This document shows, piece after piece, positions 25,699 through 32,448 of a stretch of DNA of 64,000 nucleotides. The DNA comes from CAVZVZ01 sp963778895 (GTDB lineage Bacteria; Actinomycetota; Acidimicrobiia; Acidimicrobiales; Acidimicrobilacustridaceae): assembly GCA_963778895.1 (NCBI GenBank), contig CAVZVZ010000001.1, forward strand, positions 62,001-126,000, read 5' to 3'. The notes beneath the pieces are model-generated. The model made no database searches and was not told where the DNA came from. It saw nothing but the letters and a program-made list of their open reading frames with translations. The position numbers and the translations under genes were made by a program. How positions within the stretch are numbered: the first letter of the stretch is position 1; the number at the start of each line of letters is the position of its first letter.

Positions 25699-26805
25699 AT
25701 GGCGAGCGACGACGCCCACCGACGGCTGGCCCGCTACCGCGCCATGCGGGACTTCGACGCGACCCCGGAGCCGGCGGGCGAACCGTTGGGCGAGACGCCA
25801 TCGCAACGATTCGTCATCCAGCAACACGACGCGACCCGGCTGCATTGGGACCTGCGTCTCGAACACGAGGGCGTGCTCGCGTCCTGGGCCCTGCCGAGAG
25901 GTGTCCCCTGGACTCCGAAGGTCAACCGGCTCGCGGTGCACACGGAGGATCACCCGCTCGAGTATCTCGATTTCGAGGGCCACATCCCGGATGGCAGTTA
26001 TGGCGCCGGCAACATGTTCGTGTGGGATCGCGGCACCTACGAGGTGGAGAAGTGGGAGGACCGCAAGCTCATCGTTGTGCTCCACGGAGCCAAGGTGGGC
26101 GGGAAGTACGCCATGTTCGCGACCCGGGGCCGCGATTGGATGATCCACCGTATGGATGCACCCGAAGACATAAGCCGGCTAATGGTTCCCGTCGGTCAAA
26201 GTCCGATGCGTGCCGCGACCGTCACCCGGGCCGCACTCGACCAATCACTGGATGCCGACAACTGGGTCGTCGAACTGCTGTGGCGCGGTGAGCGCGTTCT
26301 CGTGGTGTGCGAACCGGGCGACGTCCGCGTGTTCGCCGCGGATGGCCGAGAGATAACCGGGGCCTTGCCCGACGTTCGCCGAATGGGGCGAGCGACTGGC
26401 TCCCTCGAGACCGTGCTCGACGGCGTGATCGCCGAAGTCGACGGCGACGGGCGTCCGACGGGGCAAGTGGACGGCCTCGCCGAGCGCCTGGTCGACGCCA
26501 GCGCGAGCACGTGGCGGCGGCTCGCCCAGAAACATCCCGTGGCCTTCCTGGCCTTCGACCTGCTCTGGGTCGAGGGCCATCCGGTGACACAGCTGCCGTG
26601 GACAGCCCGCCGGGCGCTGTTGGACGAAATCGCGCTGCACGGTCCGGCGTGGCAGACACCGACAGCTCATCGGGGTGATGTGCGTGCGGTGCTCGACGCG
26701 GCCATGGCGAAGGAGTTGCCCGGCGTGGTGCTCAAGCGACCCGAGGCGACGTACCGTCCCGGCGAGATCACCCGCGATTGGCTCGCGTGCGAATTCGGCT
26801 CCTAA
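25699..26805 (+). CDS. LigD-type 3'-phosphoesterase fused to a degenerate ATP-dependent DNA ligase domain
   Basis: A 368-residue protein. Residues about 30-165 are a DNA polymerase-ligase (LigD) 3'-phosphoesterase domain with all signature residues: QQHDATRLHWDLRLE, then EYLDFEGHIPDGSYGAG. Such domains trim 3' ends during bacterial non-homologous end joining. The second half follows the ATP-dependent ligase fold but its motifs are broken: motif I reads VELLWRGER where KxDGxR is expected (Lys is Leu, Asp is Arg), motif III reads DGVIAEVD lacking the Glu, and the terminal motif V lacks its Lys (DWLACEF). GVVLKRPEATYRPG (motif IV) survives. It is therefore probably a ligase-dead scaffold with an active phosphoesterase. 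No ku gene is in the window. Confidence 0.85.
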   Translation: MASDDAHRRLARYRAMRDFDATPEPAGEPLGETPSQRFVIQQHDATRLHWDLRLEHEGVLASWALPRGVPWTPKVNRLAVHTEDHPLEYLDFEGHIPDGSYGAGNMFVWDRGTYEVEKWEDRKLIVVLHGAKVGGKYAMFATRGRDWMIHRMDAPEDISRLMVPVGQSPMRAATVTRAALDQSLDADNWVVELLWRGERVLVVCEPGDVRVFAADGREITGALPDVRRMGRATGSLETVLDGVIAEVDGDGRPTGQVDGLAERLVDASASTWRRLAQKHPVAFLAFDLLWVEGHPVTQLPWTARRALLDEIALHGPAWQTPTAHRGDVRAVLDAAMAKELPGVVLKRPEATYRPGEITRDWLACEFGS

Positions 26806-27144
26806 GGACAAGCGAGCGCGAGCAAGCGAGAAGAGAAACCAACCGGGCGCAGGCACGAAACGTCGAGGCGAGTCGTGAGCGTCTCGGTCGAAACCGTCGA
26901 CGCCCACGGGTGGTGTGGAGCGGGGACAACGTCCCGTGCCCGCGTCCCGGTGTGGTGCCAAGGTCCTTCCCCGTCCTGCGACCGGCCAGACCTTCCGGTG
27001 CCAGTTTTTCCGGCTCGTGGGTGCTGGTCCCGCATGTGGGTGGGTAGAAGCCAGGAGATCTCCGCGCGGGTCCTGTCCCCGGCCTGCGGATCGCTCGGCC
27101 CAGGAGTCGCCGGCATGGTGCCGGCCGGAGGGCGTGGAGGAGCC
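26806..27144 (+). other. 339-nt non-coding leader upstream of the sigma module
   Basis: No protein of credible family character is encoded here. The region between the ligase-like gene and the STAS gene is rich in short inverted repeats and contains a B12-box-like motif (separate entry). Its length and structure suggest a long 5' untranslated region with its promoter in the first ~100 nt. Confidence 0.5.
26954..27060 (+). ncRNA. Possible cobalamin-riboswitch-like element
   Basis: Pieces in the right order resemble a cobalamin aptamer: GGTGCC (26954-26959), a hairpin closed by AAGGTC/GACCTT (26960-26965 with 26989-26994), CCGGTGCCA followed by TCCGG (26995-27013), GCTGGTCCCGC (27023-27033; consensus GCxGxCCCGC), and GAAGCCAGGAGATC (27047-27060), which differs from the B12-box consensus GAAGYCAGGAGACC by one base. 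Against it: the normally conserved GGGAA before the CGGTG block reads ACCTT, and the downstream genes encode a sigma regulatory module, not B12 genes. It starts about 90-190 nt before the STAS start. It may be a derived aptamer or a chance resemblance. Confidence 0.38.
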
Positions 27145-27492
27145 GTGGATAGAGTCGACGACGTGCCGCCGGAATTGGAAGAGCCCCTGATCATCGAGAT
27201 CGAGGACGAAGGTGGGGACACGGTCTTCGTCCTTCGTGGTGAGCTCGACCCTCATACCGCTCCCAGTCTGCGTACCGAGATCGATCGCGTCTTCGACGCC
27301 GGTCGAGTGGATCTCGTGCTGGATCTGGCCGGGCTCAGCTTCATCGACTCCTCGGGCCTGCGCGTGATCATCAGCGCGCACAAGGACGCGGCCGAGCGCA
27401 ACGGCCACCTGGTGTTGCGCTCACCGAGCCAGACCACACGCCGATTGCTCGACATCACGGGCCTGATCGAACACATCGAAACCCGTGGCTGA
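27145..27492 (+). CDS. STAS-domain anti-sigma factor antagonist (RsbV/SpoIIAA-like)
   Basis: A 115-residue STAS protein. The phosphorylation loop DLAGLSFIDSSGLRVI carries the Ser that the cognate kinase would phosphorylate, and the upstream DTVFVLRGELDPHTAPSLR is the usual first beta-alpha unit. When unphosphorylated it binds the anti-sigma factor and releases sigma. Start: GTG at 27145 behind GGAGGG and GGAGGAG; the second is only 2 nt from the GTG, so the first (12 nt away) or a GTG at 27163 could be the functional pair. First gene of a three-gene partner-switching operon; the gap to the next gene is 36 nt. Confidence 0.9.
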   Translation: MDRVDDVPPELEEPLIIEIEDEGGDTVFVLRGELDPHTAPSLRTEIDRVFDAGRVDLVLDLAGLSFIDSSGLRVIISAHKDAAERNGHLVLRSPSQTTRRLLDITGLIEHIETRG

Positions 27493-27528
27493 CGATGGCG
27501 TACGACCCGAACACTGCGGAGGTGACCG

Positions 27529-27930
27529 ATGAATGACGAACAAGAGCCGTCCGTACGGCTCACCATTCCAGCCCGGTCGCGGTACTTGCGCCTGGCCCGT
27601 CTCACCGCCGCGGGCATCGCGAGCGATCTTGGCTTCACGTTGCAGGGCATCGAGGACGTGCGCATCGCCGTCGACGAAGCCTGCGCGATCCTGATCGAAA
27701 GCTGTGGCACCGACGAGCACAACCGCCACGAGCTCGATCTCCACTACGGCATCGTGGGTGACAAGCTCTTCATCGAGGGCCGCTCGAACTGCGGCGCCGA
27801 TCAGCCCATCGAGATCCATGCGGTGGCTCGTGAACTGCTCGAGATGACGGCGGACGAGCACGAGGTGCTCAGCGTGGAGGGCGGCCGAGCCTTCCGGCTG
27901 GTCAAGCATCGTCAGGACGCTTCGGTTTGA
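27529..27930 (+). CDS. Anti-sigma factor serine kinase (RsbW/SpoIIAB-like HATPase)
   Basis: A 133-residue GHKL-type ATPase. The N box is visible as IEDVRIAVDEACAILIE (about residues 43-59), with Glu and Asn-position region as in RsbW; the later G boxes are weak (LFIEGRSNCG, LLEMTADEHEVL). It should bind the sigma factor encoded next and phosphorylate the STAS protein encoded before. A strong GGAGGTGA ribosome binding site (27519-27526) precedes the ATG. The stop overlaps the sigma start codon (TTGA), so anti-sigma and sigma are translationally coupled, the usual way to keep their ratio near one. Confidence 0.88.
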   Translation: MNDEQEPSVRLTIPARSRYLRLARLTAAGIASDLGFTLQGIEDVRIAVDEACAILIESCGTDEHNRHELDLHYGIVGDKLFIEGRSNCGADQPIEIHAVARELLEMTADEHEVLSVEGGRAFRLVKHRQDASV

Positions 27931-28715
27931 CGCCCGCTGCCACCCGATCAGTGAAGCCCGACACCGTCTCGGCCCAGAAACGGACTGCGGCCACGACGAG
28001 GCTCTTCGTCGAGTACCGGTCCACGGGTGACCGAGCGCTGCGGAACCGGCTGGTCGAGGAGCACCGCGACCTCGCCGACTACTTCGTCAAGCGCTATTCC
28101 CGCCGCGGGGTGGCGAGCGACGATCTTCGCCAACTCGCGCTGATCGCCATCATCCACGCGGTCGAGCGCTTCGATCCCGACGTCGGCGTGGCGTTCTCGA
28201 CGTTCGCCAGCCGCACGATCGAAGGCGAGCTGAAGCGGTACTTCCGCGACCGCACCTGGTCGGTCCGACCGCCCCGCCGAGCGCAGGAACTTCATCTCGA
28301 GCTCCGCCGAGCCGAGGAGGACCTGGCTCAGCAGCTGGGGCGCTCACCAACGGTTGCGGAGCTCGCGTCGACGCTCGACGTGAGCGAGGACCACGTCCTC
28401 GAGGCTCTCGAGGCGGGCGTCGCGCACCAAGCCGCCAGCCTCGATCAGTCGCCGGGTCAGGACGACGACAGCACCACGCGAGGTGATCGGGTACTTGCCG
28501 AGGCGGACCCGGGGTTCAACCAGGTCGACCGCAAGATGATCGTTCGTGAGTTGATAGACGGGCTACCGGAGCGCGAGCGCTCGATCGTGTACATGCGCTT
28601 CTTCGAGAACATGACGCAGCCCGAGATCGCGGAACGGGTCGGGGTGAGCCAGTCGTACCTCTCGCGCATACTGCGCAAGGCCTTGATCGACCTGCGCACC
28701 CGCGTGCCCGAGTGA
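27927..28715 (+). CDS. RNA polymerase sigma factor, SigB/SigF/SigG subfamily
   Basis: A 262-residue group 3 sigma factor. Region 2 (YFVKRYSRRGVASDDLRQLA...FSTFASRTIEGELKRYFRD) covers about residues 45-110, region 3 has QLGRSPTVAELASTLDVS, and region 4 has ELIDGLPERERSIVYMRFFEN followed by the helix-turn-helix TQPEIAERVGVSQSYLSRIL. It would direct stress, stationary-phase or morphological genes. Start: TTG at 27927 overlapping the anti-sigma stop; GTG at 27951 is the alternative. Control is by partner switching with the two upstream genes and possibly by the structured leader. Target promoters (SigB/F type GTTT-N-GGGTAT) were not clearly seen in this window. Confidence 0.93.
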   Translation: MTPAATRSVKPDTVSAQKRTAATTRLFVEYRSTGDRALRNRLVEEHRDLADYFVKRYSRRGVASDDLRQLALIAIIHAVERFDPDVGVAFSTFASRTIEGELKRYFRDRTWSVRPPRRAQELHLELRRAEEDLAQQLGRSPTVAELASTLDVSEDHVLEALEAGVAHQAASLDQSPGQDDDSTTRGDRVLAEADPGFNQVDRKMIVRELIDGLPERERSIVYMRFFENMTQPEIAERVGVSQSYLSRILRKALIDLRTRVPE

Positions 28716-28792
28716 GCCGCGATCAGTAGGTAGCGACGGGTCAGCCACGGACGCGGCATGCGCGAGACTGCAGCCGACCTGAGGAGGACCTG

Positions 28793-29599
28793 GTGGGGGA
28801 CAAGCTCGTCGTAGTCGACAAGCCCAGCGCACACATCACGCGGGTGACGCTCAACAAGCCGGATCGGCTCAACTCGATGTCGTTCGGCCTCGTCGAGGCG
28901 CTGTACGAGGCGATCGAGGAGGTAGCGGCCGACAACGACACCTGGGTCGTCGTTCTCACCGGCGCCGGCCGCGGCTTCTGCTCCGGGCTCGACCTCCACG
29001 ATCGCGGCATGCCACCGAACGTCGAAGGGCTCGGCTTCTCGCGTCTCGCCATGCGGTCGATGTCGTACATGGGTGGTGTCGTACCGGCGTTGCGCGCATT
29101 GCCCCAGCCCGTTGTTGCAGCCATCAACGGCCCGGCCATCGGTGGTGGTCTCTGTCTCGCACTCGGCGCCGACATCCGTTTCGCCGGGGAGTCCGCGTAC
29201 TTCGCCAATGCGGGCATCACCAACGGGCTGACCGGGAGTGAACTCGGGATCACGTACCTTCTGCCGCGCTCGATCGGCACCGCGAACGCGGCGGAGATCC
29301 TGTTGACCGGACGACGGTTCGATTCATCCGACGCTTTGCGTATGGGCCTCGTGTCGCGGGTCGTTCCAGATGACGAGCTCGTCACCTATGCCATCGAGAC
29401 GGCGGAGCAGATGTGCGAGCTGAGCCCGTTCGGCCTACAGATGACGAAGCAGTGCATCTGGGCCAACATCGAGATCAGCAGCTTGCAGGCCGCGATCGAC
29501 TTCGAGAACCGCAACCAACTGTTGGCCGGCTACACAGGCAATCTCGACGAGGCCATCGCCGCGTGGCGGGAGAAGCGCAAGCCGGTGTACGAGGAGTGA
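28793..29599 (+). CDS. Enoyl-CoA hydratase/isomerase family protein
   Basis: A 268-residue crotonase-fold protein. The first oxyanion-hole segment is GAGRGFCSGLDL (about 60-71) and the second is GPAIGGGLCLALGADIRFA; the later ITYLLPRSIG and FDSSDALRMGLVSRVV are standard. At the usual Glu positions the second catalytic site reads SELGITYLL, so Glu is present at one position. Members hydrate or isomerise enoyl-CoAs in beta-oxidation. The GTG at 28793 follows a strong GAGGAGG ribosome binding site. The next gene overlaps by GTGA, so the two are co-translated, although a mannanase-like partner has no obvious link. Confidence 0.9.
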   Translation: MGDKLVVVDKPSAHITRVTLNKPDRLNSMSFGLVEALYEAIEEVAADNDTWVVVLTGAGRGFCSGLDLHDRGMPPNVEGLGFSRLAMRSMSYMGGVVPALRALPQPVVAAINGPAIGGGLCLALGADIRFAGESAYFANAGITNGLTGSELGITYLLPRSIGTANAAEILLTGRRFDSSDALRMGLVSRVVPDDELVTYAIETAEQMCELSPFGLQMTKQCIWANIEISSLQAAIDFENRNQLLAGYTGNLDEAIAAWREKRKPVYEE

Positions 29600-30627
29600 C
29601 CGACAGCCCCGCGCTCGTGGCCGCCGAGCGGGCGGAAGCGGCGTGGAGAACGCTGGAAGCACGCGGCCTCGTGCGCACCGGCGGCGACCGAGTGCTCGCC
29701 AAGGACGGCCCGAGGCGGGGGGCACCGATCTCGGCGGTCTGGCCCTTCGGTCAAGCGATCGCGGCCGCGGCGGCGATGCTCGGTTTGGGTGCCGTCGAGG
29801 ACGAGATCGTGCCGGGGATGCTGCGTGGCCTCGAGCGCTATCGCTCCGGCGACGGCTTTGGCGCGTTTCCGGGTGATCGCAACCGCTATTACGACGACAA
29901 CGCGTGGATCGCTCTCGATCTGTTGCAGTTGGCTGGTCTGACCGGTGAGGCGACCCACGTCGCGGCCGCGGCGGCCTTGTTCGGGTTCCTCGCGACCGGT
30001 GAGGACCCCGCGGGCGGTGTGCTGTGGGTGGAAGGCAATCGGAGCCGCAACACCTGCTCGACCGGGCCCACCGCGCAAGTTGCGTTGCGGCTGCACCTTG
30101 CCACCGGCGAAGCCCGCTACCTCGACTTCGCGCAGCGCCAGATGACCTTCCTCGACCAGGCCCTACGGACCGATGACGGGCTCTACCGCGACAACGTGGG
30201 CGCCGACGGCGTGGTCGAGCCCACTGTCTGGAGCTACAACCAGGGAACGCCTATCGGTGCGAGTGTGCTGTTGGGTCGGATCACGGGCGACACGGCCTGG
30301 ATCGCGCGGGCCACTCGTACCGCCACGAGCGCGGCCGCACATTTCGGTCGCGACGATGGTTGGTGGCGACAGCCACCGGTGTTCAACGCCATCTTCTTTC
30401 GCAATCTGCTCGCCTTGCTCGCCGTCGCGCCGAGTCCGACCTTGCTCGCAATGATGGATGAGTACCTCGAGCGGGTCTGGACCCAGGCCCGCCATCGCCG
30501 GACCGGGCTGTTCGTGGACGGTGGGATCGGTAGCTACGACGGCAACCCGACGATCGACCAAGCCGGGCTCACACAACTGTTCGCCTTTCGTGCGTGGGGT
30601 GCCGACCGCTGGGCCGACATCTGTTAG
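29596..30627 (+). CDS. Glycoside hydrolase family 76 (alpha-1,6-mannanase-like) protein
   Basis: A 343-residue (alpha/alpha)6-barrel protein of GH76. The catalytic Asp pair of the family is in NRYYDDNAWIALDLL (about residues 94-108), and WVEGNRSRNTCSTGPTAQ and DGVVEPTVWSYNQGTPIGA are the other conserved blocks. Characterised members cleave alpha-1,6-mannan; in Actinomycetota they may act on lipomannan-type glycans. No signal peptide is seen, so the enzyme may work in the cytoplasm on imported glycans, or be exported otherwise. The start GTG at 29596 overlaps the upstream stop. Confidence 0.85.
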   Translation: MTDSPALVAAERAEAAWRTLEARGLVRTGGDRVLAKDGPRRGAPISAVWPFGQAIAAAAAMLGLGAVEDEIVPGMLRGLERYRSGDGFGAFPGDRNRYYDDNAWIALDLLQLAGLTGEATHVAAAAALFGFLATGEDPAGGVLWVEGNRSRNTCSTGPTAQVALRLHLATGEARYLDFAQRQMTFLDQALRTDDGLYRDNVGADGVVEPTVWSYNQGTPIGASVLLGRITGDTAWIARATRTATSAAAHFGRDDGWWRQPPVFNAIFFRNLLALLAVAPSPTLLAMMDEYLERVWTQARHRRTGLFVDGGIGSYDGNPTIDQAGLTQLFAFRAWGADRWADIC

Positions 30628-30661
30628 TCCGGGGCCGGTCCCGCTAACCTGACCATCTGAC

Positions 30662-30676
30662 CTGACGAGGCGTCAG
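30662..30676. promoter_or_regulatory. Palindromic operator candidate
   Basis: CTGACG-AGG-CGTCAG is a perfect 6-bp inverted repeat with a 3-bp spacer, 19 nt before the start of the amidohydrolase gene and outside coding sequence. The size fits a TetR- or GntR-type regulator site. No regulator gene is adjacent. Confidence 0.45.
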
Positions 30677-30695
30677 ATCTGGGCTCGGAGGAGCA

Positions 30696-32416
30696 ATGCT
30701 GGATTATCTGATCAAGGGCGGAACGGTGGTCGACGGCACGGGAGCGCCCGGTCGTATCGCCGACGTAGGTGTGCGCGATGGCCGCATCGTCGCCATCGGC
30801 GACATCGACGAGGACGCCACCACGGTGTTCGACGCCAGTGGGCTGGTCGTCACACCAGGGTTCGTCGACCCGCACACGCATTACGACGCCCAGCTGTTCT
30901 GGGATCCGACCGCCTCACCGTCGAACGTGCACGGTGTCACGACCATCATCGGGGGCAACTGCGGCTTCACGCTGGCGCCGATCAAGGCGCGCGACGCCGA
31001 CTACATCCGCCGGATGATGGCCAAGGTCGAAGGCATGCCGCTTCCCGCGCTCGAGAACGGCGTCGACTGGGGATGGGAAACCTTTGCCGACTACCTGCAG
31101 CGGCTGGAAGGGAACCTCGGCGTGAACGCCGGCTTCTTGGTCGGCCATTGTGCGTTGCGTCGCTATGTGATGGGCGAGGCATCGGTCGGCAACGAAGCCG
31201 AGCCGGCCCAGCTCGACGCCATGGTGGAGCTTCTACACGACTCGATCTCCGCCGGCGGCCTCGGGTTCTCGACCACGCTCTCCAAGACCCATTCCGATGG
31301 TGACGGCGAGCCGGTCCCGTCCCGCTGGTCGAGTCGCGATGAGGTTCTCGCGCTGTGTCGGGCCACCGGCGAGCACGAGGGCACCACGCTCGAGGGCATC
31401 GTCGACGGCTGCCTCGATCAATTCGCCGACGACGAGATCGACTTGCTCGTCGACATGTCCGTCGCCGCCGAGCGACCGATCAACTGGAACGTGCTCACCG
31501 TCGACTCGCGTGTGCCCGAGCGGGTGCCGCGCCAGCTCGAAGCGTCGAGTCGCGCCATCGAGGCCGGCGGTCGCATCGTGGCGCTCACGATGCCGGTGCT
31601 CGTGCCCATGAACATGAGCTTCCTCAACTACTGCGCCCTGAACATGCTGCCGGGATGGGGCGAGATCCTCGGCCTACCCGTGCCCGAGCGCATCGAACAG
31701 CTCCGCGACCCGGCTGTGCGCGCGCAGATGCTGAGCCGGGCCGACAGCGAGGAGGCCGGGGTCTTCCGCCGGTTGGCCGACTTCGCCCGCTACGTCATCG
31801 GTGACACTTACTCGCGCCGCGAACGAGGGCCTCAACGGCCGCGTTGTCGCCGACGTCGCGGCGGAGCGAGGCCAGGACCCGTTCGACACCCTCCTCGAGA
31901 TCGTGATCAACGACGATCTGCGCACGGTGTTGTGGCCGATGCCCCCGGACAACGATCCAGCGTCGTGGGCCATGCGGAAGGACGTGTGGGCCGATGACCG
32001 CGCCATGCTCGGCGGTTCGGACGCCGGCGCGCACCTCGATCGCATGTGCGGCGCTCCGTACACCACTCGCTTCATCGGCGACTGCCTCCGCGGTCGGAAG
32101 CTGGCGTCGCTCGAACGGGCCGTGCAGATGCTGACCGACGAGCCCGCACAGCTGTTCGGCTTGCGCGAACGCGGCCGGCTCGAGGAGGGCTACCACGCCG
32201 ACATCGTGGTGTTCGACCCGACGATCGATCGGTTCCGAGAACGCCACGCTGGTGCACGACTTGCCCGGGGATACACCCCGCCTCACGGCCGGCGCCCACG
32301 GTGTGGTGCGCGTCCTGGTGAACGGGGTCGAGACCGTGGCCGACAACGCGCCCACGGGTGCCCTGCCCGGGTCGGTGCTGCGCTCGGGCCAAGACACCGC
32401 AACCGTCCTGCCCTGA
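30696..32416 (+). CDS. N-acyl-D-amino-acid deacylase-type amidohydrolase; frameshifted twice
   Basis: About 572 residues of the D-aminoacylase branch of the amidohydrolase superfamily. Seen: LIKGGTVVDGTGAPG at the start, the metal-binding DPHTHYDAQLFWDP, GNCGFTLAP, the GGSDAGAHLDRMCGAPY block near the C-terminus and the closing VLVNGVETV strand. These enzymes remove the acyl group from N-acyl-D-amino acids. Frame 1 ends near 31800, where one extra base (TACTCGCGCC; corrected TYSAANEG) shifts to frame 2; near 32232 a duplicated 4-base GATC/ATCG shifts again, and correcting it gives DPTTIGSENATLVHDL-like sequence and a normal end. A GGAGGAG site precedes the ATG. Confidence 0.88.
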
Positions 32417-32421
32417 CCCTC

Positions 32422-32448
32422 ACCCCCATCCCGAACTGGGATGGGGGT
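32422..32448. terminator. Strong bidirectional terminator hairpin
   Basis: ACCCCCATCCC and GGGATGGGGGT form a perfect 11-bp stem with a 5-nt loop (GAACT) exactly between the stops of the convergent amidohydrolase and arylsulfatase genes. It is the clearest terminator in the window. Confidence 0.8.

Noticed and set aside
26806..27144. tmRNA, RNase P RNA, SRP RNA, ydaO or 6C RNA in the long leader.
   Set aside because: None of the conserved cores of those RNAs that I know is present.
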